NCBI GenBank assembly: GCA_963751355.1 | Contig: CAVVVS010000025.1 | Coordinates: 1 to 33,636, forward strand | DNA length: 33,636 nt | Direction: 5' to 3' | Source: CAVVVS01 sp963751355 | GTDB lineage: Bacteria > Bacteroidota > Ignavibacteria > Ignavibacteriales > Ignavibacteriaceae | Part shown: positions 9,674 through 18,843 of the stretch, piece by piece | Position numbering within the stretch: the stretch's first letter is position 1 | Layout: every line of letters begins with the position of its first letter | Notes under the pieces: generated by a model | Told to the model about the DNA's origin: nothing | The model's database searches: none | What the model saw: only the letters and a program-made list of their open reading frames with translations | Translations under genes and position numbers: made by a program

Positions 9674-11353
9674 ATGGCTAAAGAATTTAAGTTACCTGAA
9701 TTAGGAGAAAATATAGAATCGGCGGGTGTTTTATCTGTGCTTATAAAACCCGGTGATGCTATTCAGAAAGAACAGGCAATTATAGAAATAGAAACCGATA
9801 AAGCAACGATTGAAGTACCTTCATCACTATCCGGCACCGTAAAGGATGTGAATGTTAAGGAAGGCGATATGGTAAAAGTCGGTCAGGTTATTATGACTAT
9901 TGAAGAAGGTGTGGTTCAACCGAAAGCAGCGAAAAAAACGGAAGAAGTTAAAACAATAAAAAATTCGGATAAAACCGTTGTTGAAAAAGTTCAGCCTGAG
10001 AAAAAAGCTGAACAGGTTTCCGATAAGCCTGCAGGGAAAAAATCCACTGGAAGCAAAGAAGTGGTTGAAGTAAAACTGCCTGAATTAGGTGAAAATATAG
10101 ACTCGGCTAATGTACTTTCGGTTGTTGTAAAAAAAGGCGATTCTATTGAAAAAGATCAAAGCATACTGGAAATAGAAACAGACAAAGCTACGATTGAAGT
10201 TCCCTCACCTGTGTCCGGTAAAATAATAGAGATACAAATTAAAGAAGGCGAACAAGCTAAGGTAGGACAGACACTTCTGAAAGTTGAAACAAGTGAAACT
10301 GTCGAAGCACAGGAAGAAGCTAAATCCGCGCATGAAGAGAAAAGTGAAAAAGTTGAAGAAAAATTGGATGAAGAAAAAGAAGAACAAGTCAACGGTAAAC
10401 TTGAGCCAATAAATATAGTAGAGGCTGAACAACAACCCCCGATCACTAAAGGGGCTGCTCCCGCGGCACCGTCTGTGAGAAGGATTGCCAGAGAAATTGG
10501 AGTAGATATCAAAAAAGTCCCCGGAACGGGTCCCCACGGAAGAATCTCTATGGATGATGTAAAAGCGTATTCGAAAAGACTCAATGAGTCAAGAACAAGC
10601 GGTCAGTCATTGGGTATTCAACAGGAGACGCTGCCAGACTTCTCAAAATTCGGTGCAGTAGAACGAAAAGCTATGAATACCATACGTGCAAAAACTGCAG
10701 TTCATCTAAGTTATGCGTGGGCATCAATTCCGCACGTTACACAGCATGATAAAGCCGATATAACCGGACTGGAAAAGGTTCGTAAATCCTTCAACCCCAA
10801 AATAGAAAAATCAGGCGGAAAGCTTACGGTCACCTCAATTCTGTTAAAAGTAATTGCTTCCGCATTAAAAGTATTCCCTCAGTTCAATTCCAGTATTGAC
10901 CTGGAGAAAAAGGAAATTATTTATAAGAAATATTTCAATGTCGGAATTGCAGTGGATACAGAGCATGGTCTAATCGTGCCGGTTATTCGGGAAGTTGATA
11001 AAAAGAACATCGTCGAACTTTCCGTTGAACTGAATACCGTTGCCGAAAAAGCAAGAATCCGCAAAATATCCATGGACGATCTCCAGGGCGGATGCTTTAC
11101 CATAACAAACCTGGGCGGCATTGGCGGCACATCATTTACGCCGATTGTTAATTCGCCTGAGGTTGCCATTTTAGGCGTTTCCAGGGGCAGTTATGAACCG
11201 GTATACATAAACGGTAATTTCGAACCGAGACTGATGCTGCCTCTTTCATTATCTTACGATCACCGTATTATAGATGGTGCCGATGCGGCAAGATTTTTAA
11301 GGTGGGTCTGCGAAGCTCTTGAACAACCTATGAAAATATTAATTGAAGGATAA
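9674..11353 (+). CDS. aceF: Dihydrolipoyllysine acetyltransferase (PDH E2)
   Basis: 559 residues. Two lipoyl domains are present, at about 1-75 and 132-205, each with ETDKATIEVPS; the lipoylated lysines are K43 and K171. Both are followed by long charged, flexible linkers rich in K, E and A. A peripheral E1/E3-binding domain (about 265-300, APSVRRIAREIG ... GTGPHGRI) precedes the catalytic acetyltransferase domain (about 325-559), whose active site is SYDHRIIDGADAARF with H530 and D534. The two near-identical lipoyl domains probably arose by duplication. The protein forms the core of the PDH complex and transfers acetyl to CoA. It lies between E1 and E3, consistent with a single complex. Antisense open frames across the lysine/glutamate-rich linkers are artefacts of composition. 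Confidence 0.97.
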   Translation: MAKEFKLPELGENIESAGVLSVLIKPGDAIQKEQAIIEIETDKATIEVPSSLSGTVKDVNVKEGDMVKVGQVIMTIEEGVVQPKAAKKTEEVKTIKNSDKTVVEKVQPEKKAEQVSDKPAGKKSTGSKEVVEVKLPELGENIDSANVLSVVVKKGDSIEKDQSILEIETDKATIEVPSPVSGKIIEIQIKEGEQAKVGQTLLKVETSETVEAQEEAKSAHEEKSEKVEEKLDEEKEEQVNGKLEPINIVEAEQQPPITKGAAPAAPSVRRIAREIGVDIKKVPGTGPHGRISMDDVKAYSKRLNESRTSGQSLGIQQETLPDFSKFGAVERKAMNTIRAKTAVHLSYAWASIPHVTQHDKADITGLEKVRKSFNPKIEKSGGKLTVTSILLKVIASALKVFPQFNSSIDLEKKEIIYKKYFNVGIAVDTEHGLIVPVIREVDKKNIVELSVELNTVAEKARIRKISMDDLQGGCFTITNLGGIGGTSFTPIVNSPEVAILGVSRGSYEPVYINGNFEPRLMLPLSLSYDHRIIDGADAARFLRWVCEALEQPMKILIEG

Positions 11354-11474
11354 CAGAAATCGTAAATTTTGCTTTTAATCTTAATCCTTTTCTTTCATGT
11401 GAAATTAAAAGTAAAAACGAGAGTATGGGTGGTTCAAATTTAAATTAAATTGAAAATGGCAATATTGGAGAAGT

Positions 11475-12887
11475 ATGAATAAATCAAAATTAACGGTAAT
11501 CGGCGGAGGACCGGGAGGATATGCCGCTGCTTTTTTTGCCGCCGATCTAGGAATGGATGTTACACTCATTAATACCGATAAGAATCCCGGGGGAGTTTGC
11601 CTCTACAAAGGCTGTATCCCTTCAAAAGCATTGCTGCATGTTGCGAAACTTATAAATGAAACCGATGAAGCAAAAAATTGGGGAATCGAATTCGGAAAAC
11701 CAAATATAAATTTAGATAAATTGCGGGACTGGAAAACAAGTGTCGTAAATAAACTAACAGGCGGACTGGGAATTCTCAGTAAGCAGAGGAAAATCACCTA
11801 CATTCAAGGCAAAGCTAAGTTTATAAATTCAACTACATTAAAAATTTCCAAAACAGATGGAAGTTCAGAGGAATTTTCATTTGAAAAAGCTATAATTGCA
11901 ACAGGCTCCGTCATCGCTTCTATTCCGGCTTTTGAAATTAACAGCAAGAGAGTTCTTAATTCGACAACTGCTTTGGACTTGCCCGCTATTCCTAAAAGTC
12001 TGCTAGTGATTGGCGGCGGTTACATCGGACTTGAACTTGGCTCAGTTTACCAGGCACTCGGCAGTAAAGTATCCGTGGTTGAAATGATGCCCGGCTTACT
12101 TCCCGGCGCCGACAGAGATCTTGTCTCCTACCTCGCAAAACGTGTTGAGAAAAAATTCGATAAAATTATGCTGAAATCAAAAGTGCAGGAAATGAAAGAG
12201 GTAAAAGACGGTATCAACGTAAAAATAGAAGATGAAAACGGAAAAGTATCCGAATTCGTTTACGATTATGTTTTAACCTCAATTGGAAGAAAACCGGAGA
12301 CAAAAGGATTAGGGTTGGAAAATACAAATGTAAAAATCAATGAGCGCGGCTGGATAATAGTCAATGAACAAATGCAAACAGACGAACCCAGTATTTATGC
12401 TATTGGCGATATTGTAGGTGAACCGATGCTGGCACACAAAGCTTCACACGAGGGAAGGGTTGCGGTAGAAGCAATTGCCGGACACAAAGTGGCATTTGAA
12501 CCGAAAGCAATTCCCGCCGTTGTATTCACCGATCCTGAAATTGCCTGGGCAGGCTTAACGGAAACCAAGGCTAAAGAGCAGGGAATAAACTATGAAGCAG
12601 CTAAATTTCCATGGGCAGCCTCGGGCAGAGCAACTACTCTAGGCCGCAGTGATGGTGTTACAAAACTAATTTTGGATCCCGAAACACAAATGATTTTAGG
12701 CGTCGGAATATGCGGACCCGGAGCAGGCGAGCTGATTGCCGAAGGTGTGCTGGCTATAGAAATGGGCGCCAATGCAACGGATCTGAAATTAACAATTCAT
12801 CCGCATCCCACGTTATCCGAAACAGTGATGGAAGCTGCCGAAGTCTTCTTTGGACAAAGCACTCACATGTACAAACCTAAAAGATAA
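11475..12887 (+). CDS. lpd: Dihydrolipoyl dehydrogenase (E3)
   Basis: 470 residues, the usual length for this FAD-dependent disulfide oxidoreductase. It reoxidises dihydrolipoyl groups of E2 and reduces NAD+. Visible motifs are the N-terminal FAD dinucleotide fold GGGPGGYAAA, the redox disulfide C42-C47 in GVCLYKGCIPSKALLH, the NAD fold GGGYIGLELG, the FAD-contact segment AIGDIVGEPMLAHKA, and the C-terminal HPHPTLSE with the catalytic His444/Glu449 pair at the dimer interface. A 121-bp gap separates it from aceF, longer than the aceE-aceF gap. It could have its own promoter and also serve other 2-oxoacid complexes. A hairpin at 12908-12936 follows. Confidence 0.96.
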   Translation: MNKSKLTVIGGGPGGYAAAFFAADLGMDVTLINTDKNPGGVCLYKGCIPSKALLHVAKLINETDEAKNWGIEFGKPNINLDKLRDWKTSVVNKLTGGLGILSKQRKITYIQGKAKFINSTTLKISKTDGSSEEFSFEKAIIATGSVIASIPAFEINSKRVLNSTTALDLPAIPKSLLVIGGGYIGLELGSVYQALGSKVSVVEMMPGLLPGADRDLVSYLAKRVEKKFDKIMLKSKVQEMKEVKDGINVKIEDENGKVSEFVYDYVLTSIGRKPETKGLGLENTNVKINERGWIIVNEQMQTDEPSIYAIGDIVGEPMLAHKASHEGRVAVEAIAGHKVAFEPKAIPAVVFTDPEIAWAGLTETKAKEQGINYEAAKFPWAASGRATTLGRSDGVTKLILDPETQMILGVGICGPGAGELIAEGVLAIEMGANATDLKLTIHPHPTLSETVMEAAEVFFGQSTHMYKPKR

Positions 12888-12907
12888 CTTAAAAATTGCA
12901 AATAATA

Positions 12908-12936
12908 CCTGGAAAGTTTAATGCGGGCTTTCCGGG
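12908..12936 (+). terminator. Hairpin after lpd, probable 3' end of the PDH operon
   Basis: CCTGGAAAG (12908-12916) pairs over nine positions, one T-G wobble, with CTTTCCGGG (12928-12936) around an 11-nt loop. No T-run follows, so termination efficiency is uncertain. It lies 21 bp after the lpd stop, between two convergent genes. Confidence 0.5.
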
Positions 12937-13025
12937 TATACAAATACTGTCTGCCCCTACCTGGCGGAAGATTGCATAAAAATTTATATAACTTCATAGA
13001 AAAATTCCCTTAGCTAAATTTGTAC

Positions 13026-15110
13026 TCAACTTGAGAGGTTTAGTAATTTTTTCAGCTCATCTATTTCAGTTACGGGGAAATTACATGAAAAATTTTGACA
13101 AACATATGCAGCAGTTTTATTATTTACCTGATCTTGTTCCAATGTAAATGGAGATATCTTCCCAATTTTTTCATTACCAGGTTCTTTTAATAATACAACC
13201 TTATTCGGCAAATAATTTTTTCGAATTATTTTCAGCATTTCTTTTGTACCGAATGATTCTGTATCGCCGGCAATAACAATTTCATACGAAGGTCCGAAAA
13301 CAAGGTCCAGTGCACATAAAGCCTGTGTGAATGCAGAAGGTGAAGTAATTATACTTTTCGAAAAAGCATCTGCTGTTTTTGATGCAAGAATTTCATAATT
13401 CTGATTACCGGTAATCCTGTTCAATCTTAACAAATTTAATATGCTTACTGAATTCCCGGACGGAACCGCACCGTCATATATTTCTTTATGACGCACTAAA
13501 AGTTCTTCACTTGAATAGGAAGTAAAATAGAATCCGCCGTTTTCTTCATCAAAAAAATGATTAATAGTATATTCGTTAAGCTGAATTGCCTTTTCAAGGT
13601 AACTTGTATCGAAAACCGTTTCATATAGATCCAAAAGAGCACTAATAATGAAAGAGTAATCATCTAAGTTTGCCGGAATTGATGCGTCACCTTCACGAAA
13701 ACGGTGAAGTAAGCTTCCATTGTTCTCATTCAGTTTTGAGAGTATAAACCCCATTGCTTTTTCCGCCGCTTCGATATAAGTGTTTTCATCAAATGCCTGT
13801 GCTGCTTTACAAAATGCTGAAATCATTAACCCATTCCAGTCGGTTAGAATTTTATCATCTTTAAAAGGATAGATTCTCTTTTCCCTGACTTTAAATAATT
13901 TACTGCGGATAGTTTCAACTTTTTTATTTAGTTCGTTTTCGGAGATATTGAATTCGACCGAAAGTTCTTTTAAAGTTTTATGAATATGTAAAATATTAGT
14001 GCCGCTGTATCCTTCATGCATTTGATCGACCCAGTTTCCGTTATCTTCCATATTAAAAATTCTAATCGCCAGTTCCGCTTCATCGCTGTTTAACACATCT
14101 CTAATTTCTTCGGTACTCCACAAATAAAATTTCCCTTCCTCGCCTTCGCTGTCGGCATCTTCGGCGGAATAAAATGCTCCTTCCGGAGAGGTCATTTCGC
14201 GTATTACATATTCTAAAATTTCTCTTGTGGTTTGTTCATAAATAGGATTTTTTGTTACTAAGAATGTCTCGGTATACGCGCCGGTAAGTAAAGCCTGATC
14301 GTACAGCATTTTTTCAAAATGCGGTACAAGCCATTTTTTATCTGTCGAATACCTGTGAAATCCAAAACCTATTTGATCGAAAATTCCACCGTTCCTCATT
14401 TTAATTAATGTTTTTTCAACCATCTCCAAAGCGTCGGGCTCTTTTTTTCTTTTCCAATATCGAAGTAAAAACAAAAGATTATGAGGGGTCGGGAACTTTG
14501 GAGCATTTCCGAAACCTCCGGACACGGGGTTATATCTTCTTTTTAAATGCTCAAATGCTTTATCCAGAATTGATTCATCGTATTCATCGCCGTGTTGTGA
14601 AAGGGAAGCCGTTTTTATTGCCTCGGAAATTTCTCCGGCAGACTTGAGTAATTCGCCGCGTTTATTTTGCCATAGCTCTTTTATCCTTTTCACAATATCT
14701 TTCATTCCCGGTCTTCCGAAACGGTTATCTTTTGGAAAATACGTTCCCGCAAAAAATGGTTTTTTACCGGGGGTCATAATTATCGTTAACGGCCAACCTC
14801 CGCTTCCCGTAAGCATCTGGCAGACAGTCATGTAAACTCCGTCGATATCCGGCCTTTCTTCCCTGTCGACTTTAATAGAGACAAAAGCATCATTCATTAA
14901 GCCGGCTATTTCTTCATCTTCAAAAGACTCATGTGCCATTACATGACACCAATGACATGTGGAGTATCCGATAGAAAGAAAAATCGGTTTGTCTTCTCTT
15001 TTTGCTTTTTCAAAGGCTTCCTCGCCCCATGGATACCAATCTACGGGGTTTTGGGCATGCTGCAATAAATAAGGGCTCTTTTCTTTTGCCAGGCGGTTAG
15101 TACTTATCAT
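13026..15110 (-). CDS. Thioredoxin-fold DUF255 protein (YyaL/SPATA20 family)
   Basis: 694 residues. The N-terminal ~170 residues form the DUF255 thioredoxin-like domain, with PYLLQHAQNPVDWYPWGEEA, the CxxC pair C52-H-W-C55 in STCHWCHVM, and GGWPLTIIMTPGKKPF. The rest is the (alpha/alpha)6-barrel-like domain related to glycan-modifying enzymes, with PKFP, HFEKMLYDQA and YSAEDADSEGEEGKFYLW. The family is widespread from bacteria to man and its biochemical role is not established; a redox function is inferred from the CxxC. The ATG start agrees with the family N-terminus (KSPYLLQHA within 20 residues). It converges with lpd and has no operon partner, and no strong ribosome binding site is visible. 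Confidence 0.9.
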   Translation of the reverse strand: MISTNRLAKEKSPYLLQHAQNPVDWYPWGEEAFEKAKREDKPIFLSIGYSTCHWCHVMAHESFEDEEIAGLMNDAFVSIKVDREERPDIDGVYMTVCQMLTGSGGWPLTIIMTPGKKPFFAGTYFPKDNRFGRPGMKDIVKRIKELWQNKRGELLKSAGEISEAIKTASLSQHGDEYDESILDKAFEHLKRRYNPVSGGFGNAPKFPTPHNLLFLLRYWKRKKEPDALEMVEKTLIKMRNGGIFDQIGFGFHRYSTDKKWLVPHFEKMLYDQALLTGAYTETFLVTKNPIYEQTTREILEYVIREMTSPEGAFYSAEDADSEGEEGKFYLWSTEEIRDVLNSDEAELAIRIFNMEDNGNWVDQMHEGYSGTNILHIHKTLKELSVEFNISENELNKKVETIRSKLFKVREKRIYPFKDDKILTDWNGLMISAFCKAAQAFDENTYIEAAEKAMGFILSKLNENNGSLLHRFREGDASIPANLDDYSFIISALLDLYETVFDTSYLEKAIQLNEYTINHFFDEENGGFYFTSYSSEELLVRHKEIYDGAVPSGNSVSILNLLRLNRITGNQNYEILASKTADAFSKSIITSPSAFTQALCALDLVFGPSYEIVIAGDTESFGTKEMLKIIRKNYLPNKVVLLKEPGNEKIGKISPFTLEQDQVNNKTAAYVCQNFSCNFPVTEIDELKKLLNLSS

Positions 15111-15647
15111 ATAAAAGCAATTAATTTATTTTGGTGAAAATTGATTAATAATATAAGGCTTAGTATATAATATCAAAATTACCAATGTCATAAAGGGAGT
15201 TAGACGGATTCAAATTGAATTTAAGCATCAGCATATCCATTCAAGTAGATTCATAAACATCCCTTATAACAAAACAGTTAAAATAAGAGCCTGAAAGTAA
15301 TTTTGTAAATTTTGAGTCAGATTTTATTTTCAATTAAGTTAATGCTATGCTAATCTTGGGAGATAATAATTTCAAATTCTTCATTTCAGGATTGTTAAAC
15401 GTCTTAGTTTTTAATAACTTTCAACGGTTATTTTCAAAATATTTATTAAGACCACGAATAAAAAAGACTTAATAATTTCGACTTCATTTTTAGGATGGTA
15501 TTTCCTAATGATGTATTTAGTTTTCATTTAGAAACCAATTACGCTAGAAATGCTCTTACTTCAATTGATAAGAAAATAATTACGGTTGTAAATTCATCAT
15601 TTCAAATTGAATAAGAAACAGAAAGAGTAAAGGATAACGAAACATTT
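15111..15647. other. 537-bp spacer between divergent genes
   Basis: It separates the minus-strand DUF255 gene from the plus-strand cytochrome gene, so both promoters must lie here; I could not pick them by consensus. A short inverted repeat, TTAGGA (15490-15495) with TCCTAA (15503-15508), lies about 140 bp before the cytochrome start. An open stretch ending at a TGA near 15293 is fewer than 50 codons and matches nothing I know. Nothing else is seen. Confidence 0.4.
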
Positions 15648-16088
15648 ATGACAAAACCACAAATATGGGTAGCAGCTTTTGTACTAGCCTTTGTAGTATT
15701 ATTCTTATTAGGCAGAGCGACAAAAGAAAATTATACGATGAAAAACGTTCCGCAGATGAGCACCATGCCTCAATCCGGCAACGGCGGCAGTACTTCCGCT
15801 AAAGATTTATCAGGTGAACAACTGGTTTCAAAACTCGGTTGTGTAAATTGCCACGGTACCGATTTAACGGGTACTAAAATGGCTCCTGACATTCACGGGG
15901 TACAAAAATACTGGAGCAGAGATGCTTTAATTAACTACTTACGAAACCCTTCATCATATATGAGTTCGGAGAGATTTAAAGCATATAGAGCAAAATACCC
16001 CGGCATAATGATGCCTCCTTTCAACAATATAGATGTAAAAGATCTGGGAAAAGTTGCAGATTATATTTTAACTCTTCATAAAAAATAA
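15648..16088 (+). CDS. Membrane-anchored monohaem c-type cytochrome
   Basis: 146 residues. One N-terminal transmembrane segment (about 6-23, IWVAAFVLAFVVLFLLG) acts as an uncleaved anchor and is followed by a flexible Gly/Ser-rich linker (about 40-52). The cytochrome c domain (about 53-146) has the haem-binding motif CVNCH (65-69) and a likely axial methionine, M121 or M122, in GIMMPPFNN. The C-terminal DVKDLGKVADYILTLH is the usual last helix of class I cytochromes c. It should sit on the periplasmic side of the inner membrane and pass electrons, but partner oxidases or reductases are not adjacent. The preceding AAAGAGTAAAGG region gives a plausible ribosome binding site. It appears to be transcribed alone. 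Confidence 0.9.
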   Translation: MTKPQIWVAAFVLAFVVLFLLGRATKENYTMKNVPQMSTMPQSGNGGSTSAKDLSGEQLVSKLGCVNCHGTDLTGTKMAPDIHGVQKYWSRDALINYLRNPSSYMSSERFKAYRAKYPGIMMPPFNNIDVKDLGKVADYILTLHKK

Positions 16089-16100
16089 AATTTTCATTTA

Positions 16101-16128
16101 GGCGAGGTGCATCTCCATGCGTCTCGTC
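16101..16128. repeat. 12-bp stem-loop downstream of the cytochrome gene
   Basis: GGCGAGGTGCAT (16101-16112) pairs along its full length, counting G-T wobbles, with ATGCGTCTCGTC (16117-16128) around a CTCC tetraloop. It begins 12 bp after the cytochrome stop and has no T-run. The GACGCAT/ATGCGTC core resembles, from memory, the GAGACGCAT..ATGCGTCTC palindromes scattered in many bacterial genomes. It may be a dispersed repeat and could also end the cytochrome transcript. Confidence 0.5.
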
Positions 16129-16326
16129 ATACAATTTACTTACCACTAGGAACTGCTAACATATTTTGGGGTTCCGGTGATTAATAAACTTATTATATTT
16201 GATTTTATAATTTAATTAAGTCCTTACCTTAAGGCATTTTAATCTTCATATTTTTACAATGCGGTGAATTTGGATTGCAGTCGGACAAAACAAGCTTGGG
16301 TGTTTTCGAATAGGAATTCATATAAT

Positions 16327-16355
16327 AAAAAACCCGATCCCTAGAAGGGACCGGG
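16327..16355 (-). terminator. Rho-independent terminator of the aldolase gene
   Basis: Read on the minus strand, CCCGGTCCC pairs with GGGATCGGG over nine positions (one G-T) around a 5-nt loop and is followed at once by TTTTTT. It starts 25 bp beyond the aldolase stop codon. This is the cleanest canonical terminator on the minus strand here. Confidence 0.9.
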
Positions 16356-16380
16356 CATTATTTCAGAAAAGATTTTATAA

Positions 16381-17430
16381 TTAAGCTACAGTAACCTCTT
16401 TTTCAAGATAAACATCTTGAATAAGATTCAGCAGCTTAACACCGTCAGCCATCGGACGTTGGAATGCTTTTCTCCCCGAGATCAATCCCATTCCCCCGGC
16501 TCGCTTGTTGATAACTGCGGTTTTAGCGGCATCTGCAAAATCATTTGCACCGGAAGCACCGCCGCTGTTTATTAATCCGGCTCTTCCCATGTAATTATTA
16601 ATTACCTGATAGCGGGTTAAGTCGATCGGATTATCGGTTGTTAAATCGGTGTACATTTTTTCGCTGTATTTACCGAATTTCAAATCCTTGAAACCGCCGT
16701 TACAGGTTGGCAGCTTTTGCTTAATAATATCAGCCTGGATTGTAACTCCCAGGTGGTTTGCCTGTCCGGTTAAATCCGCAGCAGTATGATAGTCTTTCTC
16801 TTTAGTCTTAAAATCTGAATTTCTTGTATAGCACCATAGGATTGTTGCAAGACCCAGTTCGTGTGCATATTGAAAAGCTTCGCTTACCTCAATTATCTGT
16901 CTGTCGCTTTCCTCCGAACCGAAATAAATTGTAGCTCCTACGGCAGCAGCTCCCATATCGTAAGCTTGTTCAACGCCGGCAAACATAATCTGGTCGAATG
17001 TATTCGGGAATGTAAGTAATTCGTTGTGATTTATTTTTACAATAAAAGGAATTTTGTGGGCATATTTTCTTGAATTCATTCCAAGTACACCTAAAGTTGA
17101 AGCAACAGCGTTGCAGCCGCCTTCGATAGCTAGTTTAATAATGTTTTCCGGATCGAAATAATCCGGGTTAGGTGCGAAAGAGGCACCGGCACTGTGTTCA
17201 ATACCTTGATCCACAGGCAATATTGAAAGATAACCTGTACCGCTTAATCTTCCTGTACTGAAAATCCATTGCAAATTCTTCAATACATTAACATTGCGGT
17301 CACTTTGCGCGAATATTCTATCTACGAAATCTCCACCCGGTAAATGAATTTTTTCCTTGGGAAATTTGGCTTTATACGATAATAGTTCATCCGCTTCTTT
17401 TCCTAATAGTTCTTTTATCTTATCTAACAT
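16381..17430 (-). CDS. fbaB: Class I fructose-bisphosphate aldolase (FbaB/DhnA type)
   Basis: 349 residues, the length of E. coli FbaB (about 350). It reversibly cleaves fructose-1,6-bisphosphate to dihydroxyacetone phosphate and glyceraldehyde-3-phosphate by Schiff-base chemistry in the cytoplasm. The family signature LPVDQGIEHSAGASFAPNP (about 71-89) is present, and K237 in IQADIIKQK is the expected Schiff-base lysine by family comparison. GLINSGGASGANDF and AGGMGLISGRKAFQRP form the C-terminal phosphate-binding part. The ATG is preceded on the minus strand by GGAG at 5-nt spacing. It is a single-gene unit ended by the terminator at 16327-16355. The YpdA-like gene upstream on the same strand is 117 bp away and probably transcribed separately, though readthrough is possible. 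Confidence 0.95.
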   Translation of the reverse strand: MLDKIKELLGKEADELLSYKAKFPKEKIHLPGGDFVDRIFAQSDRNVNVLKNLQWIFSTGRLSGTGYLSILPVDQGIEHSAGASFAPNPDYFDPENIIKLAIEGGCNAVASTLGVLGMNSRKYAHKIPFIVKINHNELLTFPNTFDQIMFAGVEQAYDMGAAAVGATIYFGSEESDRQIIEVSEAFQYAHELGLATILWCYTRNSDFKTKEKDYHTAADLTGQANHLGVTIQADIIKQKLPTCNGGFKDLKFGKYSEKMYTDLTTDNPIDLTRYQVINNYMGRAGLINSGGASGANDFADAAKTAVINKRAGGMGLISGRKAFQRPMADGVKLLNLIQDVYLEKEVTVA

Positions 17431-17547
17431 GTTTACTCCATTAATTTGTTTTTAGTCTTATTTATTTTGAACTCGTCTTTAAAATAACCCTAATTGCCCT
17501 TGAATACAATAATTGATTATACCAAAACATTAATATTATTTCAAATC

Positions 17548-18552
17548 TTATGCAATATTTACGTCTTCTTTTTCCTGTTTCCCATCAATATTTACAGCTA
17601 TGTGTTTAAAAATATTTTTAGCATGGAATCGTGAATTTTCAATAAATAATTTACCTGTATCCATACCGGAACAAACAACACCCGCCATGTAAATCCCTTT
17701 AACATTAGTCTCAAATGTTTCCGGATTATAACAAGGTGTTTTGTTGTCATCATCCGATAAAGTTATCCCTATATTTGTAAGAAAGGAAAAATCAGGGTGA
17801 TAACCGGTCATTGCAAAAACAAATTCGTTTTCGAGGGTTATCAATCCATCCGGAGTTTGAACATCTACTTCATTTTCTCTTATTTCAGCTACATTCGAAT
17901 TAAAATATGCTTTAATTGAACCTTCCTTAATGCGGTTCTCAATATCAGGCTTTACCCAGTATTTAACGTTATCTTTAATTCCATCCTCTCTTATTACCAT
18001 CGTAACTTCGGAGCCTCTGCGGTAAGTTTCCAGTGCGACATCAACAGCCGAATTGGCAGCGCCGATTACTATTATTTTCAAATATGCATAGGGATGTGCC
18101 TCATCGAAATAGTGCTTTACTTTCGGCAGTTCTTCTCCGAGAATATTTAAATAATTAGGCTTGTCATAAAAACCTGTAGCAATTATGACTTTTCTGCATA
18201 AGTATTCATTTTTATCCGTTGTTATTAAAAAGCCGTTATTTTTTCCTTTTACATCAATGACCTTTTCATAAGTTCTAATATTCAAGTTCCAGGATTGTTT
18301 AACTCTGCGAAAATATTCCAAAGCCTCCCGCCTTGTAGGTTTGTCACCGTGAGAGACAAAAGGTACTTCCCCTATCTCCAATCTTTCCGATGTAGAAAAG
18401 AAAGTCATGTTGGTAGGATAGTGGAAAATTGAATTTACCATGCAGCCTTTTTCTATTATAAGGTGCGAATGTCCGTTCTTAACAGCTTCAATTCCGCAGC
18501 TTAAACCGATAGGACCTGCACCGATTATAATTACATCATATTCTTTCTTCAT
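17548..18552 (-). CDS. ypdA: YpdA-family FAD/NADPH reductase, putative bacillithiol disulfide reductase
   Basis: 334 residues. The N-terminal FAD fold is IIIGAGPIGLSCGIEA (about 8-23). The family-specific stretch CMVNSIFHYPTNMTFFSTSE, then GDKPTRREALEYFRRV, distinguishes YpdA/Bdr from ordinary thioredoxin reductases. A second dinucleotide fold, IGAANSAVDVALETYRRG, is expected to bind NADPH. There is no CxxC redox pair of the thioredoxin-reductase kind, as is normal for the family. YpdA reduces oxidised bacillithiol in Firmicutes (established); the same role here is inferred. It is divergent, across a 291-bp gap, from a persulfide dioxygenase-rhodanese gene and a TauE/SafE exporter, which fits thiol/persulfide handling. 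The MKKEYDVIIIGAGP start matches the family. Confidence 0.88.
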   Translation of the reverse strand: MKKEYDVIIIGAGPIGLSCGIEAVKNGHSHLIIEKGCMVNSIFHYPTNMTFFSTSERLEIGEVPFVSHGDKPTRREALEYFRRVKQSWNLNIRTYEKVIDVKGKNNGFLITTDKNEYLCRKVIIATGFYDKPNYLNILGEELPKVKHYFDEAHPYAYLKIIVIGAANSAVDVALETYRRGSEVTMVIREDGIKDNVKYWVKPDIENRIKEGSIKAYFNSNVAEIRENEVDVQTPDGLITLENEFVFAMTGYHPDFSFLTNIGITLSDDDNKTPCYNPETFETNVKGIYMAGVVCSGMDTGKLFIENSRFHAKNIFKHIAVNIDGKQEKEDVNIA

Positions 18553-18843
18553 TTATACTGCTCATCTTTATTTATAAAAACATCCTCAATTTAAATAATT
18601 ATAAGCATTAATTATTTGACCGGTGTAAGATATCAATTGAATGTTTTTGTTTTAACTTTTTGTAACATCCAAATTTGTTCTCTTTTATTAACTCAAAAAT
18701 ATTCCTGATAAACAAAATCTCTTTTCATTTTTTGTGATTATAGTCAAGTGAAAATTGAGCAGCCTTATTTGTTGAAACCAGCTTATACTTTACTCATCAT
18801 ATCGTGTAATTAAATTAAGATTTAATATAAACAAGGAAAACAT
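18553..18843. promoter_or_regulatory. Divergent intergenic region between ypdA and the persulfide dioxygenase gene
   Basis: 291 AT-rich base pairs must hold the promoters of both divergent transcripts. A perfect 8-bp inverted repeat, AAATAATT (18593-18600) with AATTATTT (18610-18617), lies about 40 bp before ypdA. TATACT at 18784-18789 is a possible -10 element for the plus-strand genes, but no matching -35 is clear. No sulfide-responsive regulator gene is adjacent. Confidence 0.35.

Noticed and set aside
10156..10584. Minus-strand open frames of 142 and 110 codons, Ser- or Phe-rich
   Set aside because: They are shadows of the Lys/Glu-rich linker of aceF; the aceF domains are intact and diagnostic.
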